From Candidatus Gordonibacter avicola (GTDB lineage: Bacteria; Actinomycetota; Coriobacteriia; Coriobacteriales; Eggerthellaceae), in assembly GCA_019113915.1 (NCBI GenBank), contig DXGM01000001.1, positions 1 to 34,518 on the forward strand: a DNA stretch of 34,518 bases, written 5' to 3'. Of this stretch, positions 23,285 to 33,500 are shown piece after piece. The position numbers and the translations under genes were made by a program. The notes beneath the pieces are model-generated. The model was not told the DNA's origin. It saw nothing but the letters and a program-made list of their open reading frames with translations, and ran no database searches. Each line of letters begins with the position of its first letter. Position 1 is the first letter of the stretch.

Positions 23285-25288
23285 TTATATATGGTTGCGG
23301 CGCTTGTTGGGGCGTGGCTTGGCGGAGCGGGAGTTGGACGGAGTTTTTGTTCCGTCTTTTTTGGGCTTGGTGGGCTTTCCGCCTGGGGTTTTGCTTTTGG
23401 GTTTTGGCTTGCTTGGGCGGGGGGCGGCGGCTTTGCCGGTGGCTTTTTGGTGGGTTGAGGTGTCGCGGGTTTTCGCGTTGGCGGGTTTTTGTGGGCGGAT
23501 GAGGCACTCGGGGCCATAGCCTATGAGGTCGGTGCGGCCGGCTTTGCGCAGAGCCTCCTGCACGAGGGCGCGGTTCTTGGGATCGCGGTATTGGATGAGC
23601 GCGCGCTGGAGCGCTTTTTCGTGCGGGTTTTTGGGCACGTAGACGGGCTGCATCGTGCGCGGGTCCACGCCGGTGGCGTACATAACCGTGGACATGGTAG
23701 AGGGCGTGGGGTAGAAATCCTGCACCTGCTCGGGCATATAACCGAGGTCGCGGCAGTATTCGGCCAGCTCAATAGCTTCGTCGAGCGTGGAGCCGGGGTG
23801 CGAGGACATCAGGTAGGGCACGAGGTACTGCTTCTTGCCCAGCTTTTCGTTGGCTTGCTCGTATTTCTGTACGAATCGCTGGTAGATGAAGTTGCGCGGC
23901 TTGCCCATGTAGGCCAGCACGGCGTCGGACACGTGCTCGGGCGCCACCTTCAGCTGGCCGCTCACGTGGTGCTTGCATAGCTCGTTGATAAATTCATCAC
24001 CGTGCGCTTTGTCGGCGAGCGCGTAGTCGAAGCGGATACCCGAGCGCACGAACACCTTCTTCACGCCGGGTAGCGCGCGCAGGCGACGCAGAAGAACCAG
24101 GTAGTCGGCGTGGTCGGCCTCAAGCTGGCGGCACGGGTCGGGGAACAGACAGCGCTTGTGCGAGCACGCGCCGCGCGTGAGTTGCTTGGCACACGCCGGC
24201 GCGCGGAAGTTCGCCGTGGGGCCGCCCACGTCGTGGATGTAGCCCTTGAAGTTTGGCTCGTCGATGATGTGCTGCGCTTCCGCCACCAGCGAGTCGTGAC
24301 TGCGCGCCTGCACGATGCGCCCCTGATGGAACGTGAGCGCGCAAAACGAGCACTCGCCGAAGCAGCCGCGACTGCTGGTGAGGCTGAACTTCACCTCTTT
24401 GAGGGCGGGCACTCCCCCTGCCTCTTCGTACATCGGGTGATACGTGCGCGTGAATGGCAGGCGATAGACGGCATCCAGTTCCGCTTGCGAAAGCGGCTCG
24501 GATGGCGGGTTCTGCACGACGAATTCGTGGTCGGAATAGGGCTCTACCAGGCGCTTTCCGGTGAAGGGGTCGCTGTTTTCGTACTGCACGTTGAAGCTGC
24601 GCGCATACGCCAGCGGGTCGGCTTGCATCTCGGGGAACGAAGGCAGCGTGACGGCATCGTAGACGTGTTCGAGCGAGCGGGCGCGGTAGGCCGTGCCGTT
24701 GATGAACGTGAGGTCCTCGATGGCAAGCCCCGCCGCCAGCGCGTCGGCTATCTCCACGATGGAGTGCTCCCCCATGCCGTAGGACACCAGATCGGCGTTC
24801 GAATCTAGCAGGATGGAGCGCTTGAGCTTGTCCGCCCAGTAGTCGTAGTGGGCAAGCCTTCGCAGGCTGGCCTCGATGCCGCCCAGCACGATGGGCGTGC
24901 GCTTGAACGTGCGGCGGATGAGGTTCGCGTACACCACGGCCGCGTGATCAGGCCGCATGCCGGACGCGCCGCCCGGGGAGTAGGCATCCTCGCGGCGGTG
25001 CTTTTTCGCCACGGTGTAGTGATTCACCATGGAGTCCATGTTGCCGGCCGACACGAGGAAGGCCAAGCGCGGCTCGCTGAGGGCCGCAATGCTGGCGCTG
25101 TCGCGCCAGTCGGGCTGAGCGATGACGCCCACCTTGTAGCCGTGGGCCTCCAAAAGGCGCGTGATGATGGCCATGCCGAACGAGGGGTGATCGACGTACG
25201 CGTCGCCCGACACGTACACGAAATCGAGCTGGTCCCAGCCCCGCGCTTCCATATCGGCGCGGCTAACCGGCAGAAATCCCTCGCTCAT
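23285..25288 (-). CDS. YgiQ family radical SAM protein
   Basis: 667 residues. An N-terminal B12-binding-like/UPF0313 region (SGDAYVDHPSFGMAIITRLL) precedes a radical SAM core with the cluster motif CFGECSFC (CxxxCxxC, about residues 307-314), then the DUF3362 region with LMSSHPGSTLDEAIELAEY and DFYPTPSTMSTVMYATG. The last ~65 residues are a low-complexity Lys/Pro/Arg tail, beyond the usual family end, perhaps nucleic acid binding. The true reaction of YgiQ proteins is not established. The ATG at 25288 has AAGGGAG four bases upstream. It sits just before rplB on the same strand and is divergent from the DUF5996 gene. Confidence 0.93.
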   Translation of the reverse strand: MSEGFLPVSRADMEARGWDQLDFVYVSGDAYVDHPSFGMAIITRLLEAHGYKVGVIAQPDWRDSASIAALSEPRLAFLVSAGNMDSMVNHYTVAKKHRREDAYSPGGASGMRPDHAAVVYANLIRRTFKRTPIVLGGIEASLRRLAHYDYWADKLKRSILLDSNADLVSYGMGEHSIVEIADALAAGLAIEDLTFINGTAYRARSLEHVYDAVTLPSFPEMQADPLAYARSFNVQYENSDPFTGKRLVEPYSDHEFVVQNPPSEPLSQAELDAVYRLPFTRTYHPMYEEAGGVPALKEVKFSLTSSRGCFGECSFCALTFHQGRIVQARSHDSLVAEAQHIIDEPNFKGYIHDVGGPTANFRAPACAKQLTRGACSHKRCLFPDPCRQLEADHADYLVLLRRLRALPGVKKVFVRSGIRFDYALADKAHGDEFINELCKHHVSGQLKVAPEHVSDAVLAYMGKPRNFIYQRFVQKYEQANEKLGKKQYLVPYLMSSHPGSTLDEAIELAEYCRDLGYMPEQVQDFYPTPSTMSTVMYATGVDPRTMQPVYVPKNPHEKALQRALIQYRDPKNRALVQEALRKAGRTDLIGYGPECLIRPQKPANAKTRDTSTHQKATGKAAAPRPSKPKPKSKTPGGKPTKPKKDGTKTPSNSRSAKPRPNKRRNHI

Positions 25289-25467
25289 GTGGCTCCCTTG
25301 TGTTCATGCCCGCACGGGCGGCGGGCGTCTTGACGTTCTGCCATCCTAGCGGAAAAGGAGGGCCGTCGCCACCCGGTCGACCGGAGCCACACGATCCGGC
25401 AACGGATTGGCGCGAAAGGGCGCGAACGCGGCGCACCTTCCCTACACTGAGCGCCGAGGTGATACAC

Positions 25468-26358
25468 ATGATGGTACAAACATACAGCCATTGGCGCGAC
25501 ACGTGTTTCGCGCTGCATGCATTATCCCAGATGATGGGCAAGACGAAGCTGGCCTGCCTGCCGCTTGAACCCGAGTGGGCGCAAGTGACGCTCAAGCCCG
25601 CGGCGGGCGGGTTCTCGACCGGGTTCATTCCGCACGGCTCCGACGGCTTTGAGGTGGAACTTTTGCTGGAAGACCCACAGGTGCGCTCCGTGGCAGCCAC
25701 GGGCGAGGAAGCGTCGTTTGCGCTGTGCGGCGGGCTTTCAGTGGCCGACTACTACGAGCGCTACTCGTTGATGCTGGAGGCAATAGGCCACCCGGTTGAC
25801 ATTAACCCCACGCCGCAGGAGATGCCAGTACGCGCGCCCTTCTTCGCGCAGACGCAGCCGTTGACGTTCGATGCCGCGGCGGCGAAGAACTACTACGAGC
25901 AGTGTTTGCTCGCGCAGGTGACTCTGCTTGACTTCACGGCGGGGTTCCGCGGGAAGAAGACGGGGCCGGCCCTGTACTGGGGCACGTTCGACCTGACCAG
26001 CGTGCTGTTTTCCGGCAAGCCGTGCCCGTACGAGGGCGACGGCGGCTACGTGGAGCGCGTGGCGCTTGACGAGCAGTGCATGGAATTTGGCTTTTGGCCG
26101 GGCGACGAGACCTTCGACGACCCGGCGTTCTTCGTACTGGTGTACCCGTTTTTGGGCGCGTCCGCACCGCGCGTGGAGGTGCCAGGCGCCTTCTTCGACG
26201 AGAAGGGCGCGAAGTACGTGCTGCGCCTTGAGGATGTGCTGCACGCGGATGATCCGAAGAGCCTCGTCATGCGCTTCTTCCACGACGTGTTTGTGGAAGC
26301 CTCGGCGCTGCAGCGGTGGGAGCGGTTTGACTGGTTGACGCGGCCGCTGCCGCGGTAG
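25468..26358 (+). CDS. DUF5996 family protein
   Basis: 296-residue soluble protein without signal or membrane segment. Family features: an N-terminal YSHWRDTCFALHALSQMMGK, then LACLPLEPEWAQVTL, and tryptophan/aromatic-rich blocks such as GPALYWGTFDLTSVLFSG and ECMEFGFWPGD-like QCMEFGFWPGD. Structure and activity of the family are unknown to me. The frame is open from 25300, but the ATG at 25468 preceded by GAGGTGA five bases away is preferred, and an adjacent ATG at 25471 is possible. It stands alone on the plus strand, divergent from ygiQ and convergent with the lipid kinase 48 bp away. Confidence 0.8.
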   Translation: MMVQTYSHWRDTCFALHALSQMMGKTKLACLPLEPEWAQVTLKPAAGGFSTGFIPHGSDGFEVELLLEDPQVRSVAATGEEASFALCGGLSVADYYERYSLMLEAIGHPVDINPTPQEMPVRAPFFAQTQPLTFDAAAAKNYYEQCLLAQVTLLDFTAGFRGKKTGPALYWGTFDLTSVLFSGKPCPYEGDGGYVERVALDEQCMEFGFWPGDETFDDPAFFVLVYPFLGASAPRVEVPGAFFDEKGAKYVLRLEDVLHADDPKSLVMRFFHDVFVEASALQRWERFDWLTRPLPR

Positions 26359-26406
26359 CGGCGCGCGGCGCCGAAGTGCGGGCGTGGCGCTGGGGCGGGC
26401 CGGACG

Positions 26407-27324
26407 CTACTGTGGCATGAGGACGCGCAGGGCGGCGGGTTCGACCGCTACGTCAAAGCTGCGCGACTCGATGGGTTCGCCGTCCATCTGGGCGGGCGGT
26501 GCCTCATCGAACTCCACGTGCAGTTTGCGTATGCGGAGCAATTCGATTTGCTTGAAGCCCGTGTGACACCCGAACTTTGCCGCCAGGAAGATGACAGCCG
26601 CGCGGAAAATGGTGACCGGCGGATGGGCGATGCAAATGTCCAGAAGTCCGTCGTCGATGCGGGCGTCCGGACAGATGCGGAAGCCGCCGCCGTAGGTGGG
26701 ACCCACTTGCACGGCGAACATGATAGACTCCCCCGCCACGGGCGCGCCGCCGTCGAACGAAGCCCGGTACGGGCGGGCGAACAGGTGATGAAGCAGCTGG
26801 TCAACGCCCGCCTCGGCGTACAGGATGGTGCCAGTGCGACCCGTGCGCTTGCGGCGCTCCACGGTGTCGAGTGCGATGGCAGCATCGAGGCCGAACGAGA
26901 GTGTTTCCACGAAGTAGTGGCCGTTGACGGTGCCGACGTCGGCCGGGTGCGCCTCGGCGGTAAGCAGTTGAGCCACGGCCTTGTCGACGTCGGTCGACAT
27001 ACCGAGTGTGCGTGCGTAATCGTTGCCCGAGCCAACCGGCACGATGCCGAACTGGGGCCGCGCTTCGGCGGCCAGGCGCATGAGGCCGTTCGCCACCTCG
27101 TGAATAACCCCGTCGCCGCCAAGCGCGAGTACCGTGCGATAGTCGCTGGCCGCGGCGGTCAGGTCAACGGCATGGTGCGGGCGCTTGGTGAACTCGACCG
27201 CAAGCGCGTCGTCGCCGAGAGCCGCGCGCAAGAGATCCGCCGCGCGTTCAGCCGCAACAGCCCCCCGGCCATTCTGCGCAGCCGGATTCGCAATAAGCAA
27301 AGTCTTTCCCAGCAGGGTAGGCAT
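26407..27324 (-). CDS. Diacylglycerol kinase family (YegS/DgkB-like) lipid kinase
   Basis: 305-residue soluble lipid kinase. The catalytic domain shows LLIANPAAQNGRG at the start, the nucleotide-binding GGDGVIHEVANGL (69-81), and GSGNDYART (98-106). The C-terminal beta domain has GGGFRICPDARIDDGLLDI and ends with QMDGEPI, all in family order. It likely phosphorylates diacylglycerol or a related lipid and so recycles lipids in membrane or lipoteichoic polymer synthesis. Which lipid it uses is not readable. ATG at 27324 with AAAGAG six bases upstream is chosen; GTG and TTG starts slightly upstream are possible. Confidence 0.93.
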   Translation of the reverse strand: MPTLLGKTLLIANPAAQNGRGAVAAERAADLLRAALGDDALAVEFTKRPHHAVDLTAAASDYRTVLALGGDGVIHEVANGLMRLAAEARPQFGIVPVGSGNDYARTLGMSTDVDKAVAQLLTAEAHPADVGTVNGHYFVETLSFGLDAAIALDTVERRKRTGRTGTILYAEAGVDQLLHHLFARPYRASFDGGAPVAGESIMFAVQVGPTYGGGFRICPDARIDDGLLDICIAHPPVTIFRAAVIFLAAKFGCHTGFKQIELLRIRKLHVEFDEAPPAQMDGEPIESRSFDVAVEPAALRVLMPQ

Positions 27325-27412
27325 TTCGTTCTCTTTCACCAAACAAAGTAAACACCACCCCCCATTATACCCCCTGCCAAAACCACCCCACCACGAGCAC
27401 GCTTCCGCAACT

Positions 27413-27448
27413 AAAGTGTGACGCGCTTACGCGCTACCGATTACGCCA
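27413..27448. repeat. Dispersed 36-nt repeat, copy 3 (inverted)
   Basis: It reads AAAGTGTGACGCGCTTACGC and then GCTACCGATTACGCCA. It is the reverse complement of copy 1 (691-725) apart from one extra base in the GCGCG core. A small GTCAC/GTGAC hairpin follows near 27468-27484. The 27343-27532 gap holds no gene, only this element and the terminator. Confidence 0.8.
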
Positions 27449-27492
27449 AAAGCACCCCGCATCAAGTGTGTCACTTCTATTGTGACCTCAAT

Positions 27493-27524
27493 CTCCCCAT
27501 GCCAGCTGATGGCGGCATGGGGAG
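27493..27524. terminator. Terminator-like hairpin after the giant surface protein gene
   Basis: CTCCCCATGCC (27493-27503) pairs perfectly with GGCATGGGGAG (27514-27524) around a ten-base loop. The T-run (GTTTTTG) follows on the plus strand, not on the minus strand where the giant gene ends. The stem alone may stop minus-strand transcription, or the hairpin mainly blocks plus-strand readthrough. Confidence 0.65.
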
Positions 27525-27532
27525 GTTTTTGT

Positions 27533-30500
27533 TTAAGCGGGTCTCACTTGGAAGGTGAGGCGGGCTAGGTCGGTTATGAGGCCGTCGCCTACGTAGGTAT
27601 AGGTGGCTTCAGCTGGGGCGTTCATCTGGATTGACAGGTTCAGCGTGCCGGGAGTACTGGCGCTGGTAGACGCGGGAAGCGTGAAGCCGGTGGGCTTTGT
27701 GGCTCCGAAAGTCAGCGACGTTGAGGTGTCGGGGTCGACGGCGTCTTTCACCACTATCTTTGTTTTGTCAAGCGAGACCGCGTCAATCAGTTGTTCAGCA
27801 GCACCCATTTTGGTGCATGAGATTGTGCTTACCGCAAGCGGGACCGCAGAGTATGACTTGACCTGCGCAAGCGCGGGCTGGATGGCACCTGAGGCATCAA
27901 GCACCATGACCGCAGAAGTGGGCGCATCGAAGCTGATGCGCATCACTAACTTGCCGTAGAGTACCGTATCAGCCGACACCGAGGCTGAACCATCGGCATC
28001 GAAGATAAAGCGCGTGGTACACTCGGGATCCTTGTACCAGCCGTCGAAGCCGTAGCCGTAGGGCGCAGGAGCCGCCGGTGCGCGGAAGGTTCCGGTAGCG
28101 TCGGTGACTATCGTAGTGAAGTCATTCCAGTTCAGCGTTGGGCTAGCAACCTCATCAGCCGACACCACGCGCGTCTTGAACGACACTTTCTTAAACCCCT
28201 CCGGCAACAAATCATTTTTGCTCACAAGCTTGCGGTGGTGCTTCTGCAGCCAGTATTCCGATGTCGCAGCCGCATTGCTTCCGGCAACAACCGAGAGCGC
28301 CGCTAAGTCTCCACCGGCGTAAAAAGTTATGAGCGGATTGCTAGCCGTATGGTCGTTCGTCGTAAACAGTGGCTTCGCATGATCAACCTTATCTTCAAGC
28401 CCGGTAAGCACAAAAGAAGATGGTAGTGAGGTAAGACTGTAGCAGTCCTTAAACAGGTGTGAAACATCAGTCAACGCAGAAGGATTTTCAAATTTGAAAC
28501 CCTCAGGCAAAGACGAAAGCGACCTGCAATGTTCGAACATACTTGCAGCATTTTGCATCGACCCTGGAATCTTGAAAGACGATGGAAGGGAGGCAAGAGA
28601 CGAGCACGCATAAAACAGACCGGGGGCTTCCGTGGCATTTTCCGGAATCTTAAAGCTTTCTGGTAAACTTTTCAGGCTAAGACAGTTGCTCAGCATCCAA
28701 CCAACATCGGTTACTGCTTCTGGAATAGCAAAGCCAGCAGGAAGTGACTCGATTCCGCTAAACTCTAGCATGGCATAAACGCTATTCACAGAAGTAGGGA
28801 GAGTAAAGTCAGATGGAAGCTGCTTGAGGCTTGCACAATGGCGAAACATGCTTCGAAGGTTCTCAGCGCCGTCAGGGATAGCGAAATCAGAGGGAAGAGT
28901 CGCGAGCGCAGAGCAGTTGTGAAACATTCTCCAGAGGTCCTTAGTTCCTTCCGGAATAAAGATTCCCTCCGCATCGACAAGCTGGGGCATCTCGCAGAAC
29001 CAGGCCATCAAGCTGGTGGTTTTTATATTCTCATCCATTACAACCCTTTTAACCGAAGAGCGCACGGGTCCCCAGTAGTTAAAAAGCCACACATCGTTAT
29101 CAGTGGAGGTCCACAAAGAAGCGATAGTCTCCCCCGGAGCACACCAGATGGACAGCGTGCCGTCGGTGGTGAGGCGCCAGCCGGCAACTGCGGGGTCGGC
29201 GTTGGTGGCGTTGCTTTCGGTAGGCAGCGGACCGGAAGCGGTCGCGTAGGAACCGTAGAGCGCGTACGGCTCTGTGGTCACGCCGTTCTCGACGAGGCTC
29301 TTCGTGAAGTCGAACAGCTTGGTGCAGGTGGGATCGGTGTACCAGCCGAGGAAGACCCGATCAATGCGATAGGGTGCCTCGTGTGGCGCAAGCATGCCGC
29401 CCGCGTTCGCTATGGGAACAAGATAGGGATTATTCATGTCGTAAGTGCCCGTGACCTCATCCGGCAGCAACAGCTTCACCTGCGGGCGATCGGCAGGCAA
29501 GCTTGTCGTAGACAACAAGTTGCGATGCATGAGAGTTTTCCAATAATTGTCTTTCGTATAGCCTTGCGGAATGAGCGCGTTCACATCATCGGAATAGTAA
29601 GTGTCAAGTGGCGCTTCGGCCGTATAAGTTGTAAACGCGAACATGGTACTCAGGCCCTCAGCCACGACACTTTCCCCAGAAGCCGTGGCACTGAACAGGT
29701 CAAGCTTCAACGAAGCAGGCAGCGAAACGAGCGATGGGCAGTCATAGAACATTCTACTCACAACGATATTTGCACGTTTGCCTGTCTCGTCAAGGTCAAA
29801 ACCAAAACCTTCAGGCAGCGTCGTCAACGCTGAACACCCGCAAAACATCCGCGTAGCTTCCGTGACCGTAGAAGGAATGGAGAATCCAGTCGGGAGAGCA
29901 GTGAGCAACGTACACCCGTGAAACATATATCGACAGGCTTCCGTACCCTCAGGCAGAACAAATCCATCAGGCAATGTCTTCAAATTCTTGCAGTCCTTGA
30001 ATAACCACGACGCATCGACCACCGTATCAGGAGTAAGCAGGCGGAATCCTTCGGGCAGTAGCGAGAGAGCAGTACCTTCAAGCATTGCTCCAAGGTTTGT
30101 CGCTGAACTTGGGATAAAGAACGTGTCAGGCTGCTTCTCCAGCGAGTAGCAGAACCTAAAGGTTCGGAAAAAGGAATCCAACTTACCCGACGTTGGAATG
30201 ACCAGGTCATTCGGCAGGTTCTTCAAATTGTCGCAGAAATCAAACAGGGAACAAAGACTGACCGTGTTTTCAGGGATAATGAAGTCAGCCGTGACGAGGT
30301 TGCGCATGTTGCCAAACCACGACTGCATATCAGTTGCCAGCACATCGCTTTCCATGACAATGCAGGTGATATCTTGTCGATAGGGGCCCCAGAAGCCAAC
30401 AGACCAATAAGCGTCAACATCCACCCTGTCGTTGTAAATATCCCAACCAAGGTCACCGATGGATGCGCCGCCCTCACAACCGACATAGAGCGTTTTATCG

Positions 30501-33500
30501 TTGGTAATGTACCACCAGGCCGTGCCCTGCCCGTTTTCCACCGGCAGGTAGCCTTCCTCCCCTTCTGACTTGTACTTGCCACCATGGGTTATGCGCTTGC
30601 CGTAGACGGTGACGTCACTGGTGGCGGGGATGGCGAAGTTGAAGGGCTCAAGGCAGTCGGGGTCAGAGGACCAGCCAGTGAAGCCGGATTCGGATTGCAG
30701 TTCGGCCAGTCGTGGCACGGTGCCAGCGGCATCCGTGAGCACGGTGGCGTAGGTTTTCCAGGTGCCGTCGTCGTTCGCCAACTTGTAGGTTACTTTGTGG
30801 CCGCGGCCAGCGGGGTCGGTGATGAGCACGCGGTTTTGACTCGCCCAGTCGAAGGCGAGCACGGCCTCGTTGGTACCCGAATAGTACGTGGGCAGCGGCG
30901 TTGTGGTAGTTGCGGGGTCAACGTAGAAGGGATGGTATTTACCCTTGTCCCCCGACTGACCCCCGAGTACCGCATCGGCCGCCAAGTTTGCCGGGAAATT
31001 GAAGCTTTCCGGGAAGTACGTGAGCTTGTTGCAACCAAAGAACAGACCATTCATACCCAGCATAGAATCGCTTGCATCAATATCATCAGGCACCGAAAAA
31101 CCCTCCGGCAAGGCCGTGAGCTGCGAACATCCATAGAACATACCCGTTGCATCCACTCCTCCGGAAGGAATAGTAAACCCAGCCGGAAGCGACACAAGAG
31201 ATGACCCCTGGAAAAGATAGCGCGCATTCTCAATGCCCTGCGGCAGCAAGAACCCATCGGGAACGTTTTGAATCTGAGTATTCTTCAGCAGACAGCGCGC
31301 CGACTTCAATGTGGAGGGTAGCTTGAAGCTTGACGGCAGCGAAGTAAGCCCACTGCCTGAGAACAGATAGGCGGCATTCTTTGCACCTTCGGCAAGCGTC
31401 AAGTCTTCCGGAAGAGAGGTGAGCAGTTGCGTATTTTCAAACATGCCGAATAAGCCAGTAGCACTTTTCGGAATGTGCACTTGCGAAGCATCGGTTAGTT
31501 TTACCATGTTCCGGAACCAGAAGTCACACACCTCGGCATCGAGCGATGGCTGCATAGCAATGGCCGTTATCGTCGTGCGGTAAGGATACCAACGCGGATT
31601 GCTTTCAAGATCCCACACTTCATCAGTAATGTACCATCCGAAGTCGGCTACCTTGCCGGTGCCTCGCAGATAGAGGGTGGTTTTGTCGCCGTCTTTTCCG
31701 ATGGACCACCAGGCAGTACCCTGGTTGTCTACCGTGGGCAGGATGCCTGAGCTGGTGGCGGTATTGCCTGTGGCTGCAGCGGCGTAGCGGCCGTAGAGTT
31801 GGTAGGTGCCGTCGGCGGCTGCTTCGACGCCGTTGTCAGCCAGCGACTTGCCGAAGTCGTAGCGCTGCGTGCAGTTCTGGTCGGTGTACCAGAGTGTGAA
31901 TACGTGGCCCGCGCGCACAGGAGCGGCAGGTTCGGGCATGAGACCAGTTTTAGCGTTCGGCACAAAGGCGGTAACGGTTTCCCATTGATCCGCAGCTGTT
32001 GTTGAGGGCACTTGGAACTGCACCTGGCCCGCCGTACTGGGCGTAACAAAGCTGCGATTTTGGGCAGTCCACCAGGCAGTTCCCTTCCCAGTGAGCGCAG
32101 TGTCGACGCCAGCATAATAGAGCGGAAGCGGCGAAGTACTCGTCACGCGGAACATGTTGTCTGCCGTGGCCGTCTCCGGCATGGTGAAGTTTTTGGGCAG
32201 AGTCATCAGCCGCGGACAATCAGAGAACATAGCCTGAATGTTTATGCTGGTAGCTTCTTTGGGAATGGCAAAAGCATCTGGCAAACTTTCAAGAGAGGTG
32301 CACCCAGCACACAAAGATGAAGCATTCGTCACTGTTTTGGGAATGCTCAACCCCACAGGCAGCGACTCAAGCTTTGGACAGTTCGCGAACATGCCTTGCA
32401 TAACAGTGAGTCGAGAGTTCGTAGGAATAGTAAAGCCTGTTGGTAGCGATGTAAGCTCCGTGCAGCCATTGAACATGTTGGCGGCGTCCGTCACGCTGGC
32501 AGGAAGCGTAAGACCAGCGGGAAGCGAAGTAATCTTTGGACACGTGTCGAACAGGCGATTTGCTGAAGCGACACCCTCAGGGATATACATACCGGACACG
32601 TCTTCCAGGTTGCCCATCCGCCCAAACCACTGGGCCATGCTTTCGGCCTTGAGACCCTCAGACATAACAACTTTGGTGACGAGTGGGCGCACATCTCCCC
32701 AGTAGCCGTTCCATTTTTCGTTGCCATCAGTGCTGCACCAGCCCAGGTCTTTGATGACGCGACCAGGAGTGCAGGTGATAGTGAGGACGCCGTTTTCAAG
32801 TTTCCAGGAAGCCTGCGATTCAACCGACGTAGCCGTGCTGGGGTCAGCACCTTCGGCGAAGCTGGGTAGCGCGCCATGCGAGGGCGCGACGGTTACCGTG
32901 GTTTCAGACGTAGCAAGAACCGTTCCAGCCGGGTCACTGCTGGGACCGGTATACACCATGCTTGCGGTAGCGGTGAAGCTGCCCGACGCACCAGCCTTGC
33001 CTGCAATCGTGAGCGTGCGACCAGCGTCGCTGGTTGAAGGCGTGCGGGTGGCAAGCGCATCAGCGCCCTCCGAGAACGTCCAGCGCACTTCAATATTACT
33101 CGCGAACTGGGAACCCACGGGAATTGAGAGGTTCGTGGACAGCGTTGCTGCTCCCCCGTCGTTGAGCACGCTAAACGAGGCAGGAAGGCCTACATCATGC
33201 TTGATAATCGTGCCTTCATTACCCTGCCAAAGAGTTGGGTCGCTACAATAAACCGAGACATCACCGTCGGGTGTTGTCAAAACACTACTATCAAGCTGTA
33301 TATCGCTTGCAGGGGGCAGACAGAGAATTTCGCTTCCGTGAAAAACTCTGAATGCATTACGATCGAGCAGTTTTATGCTTGACGGGATTACCAATCCCTG
33401 AATTCCTGGTCTATCTTTAATGGCACTCCGCTTAATTGTTTCAACGCCACTGGGTACCTCAAAAATAGTGCTTCTCACAGTACCCAAGTCGACGAGACTT

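Noticed and set aside
27493..27524. Hairpin as terminator of a hidden plus-strand gene
   Set aside because: The T-run does follow on the plus strand, but no plausible plus-strand gene exists between 26359 and 27490.
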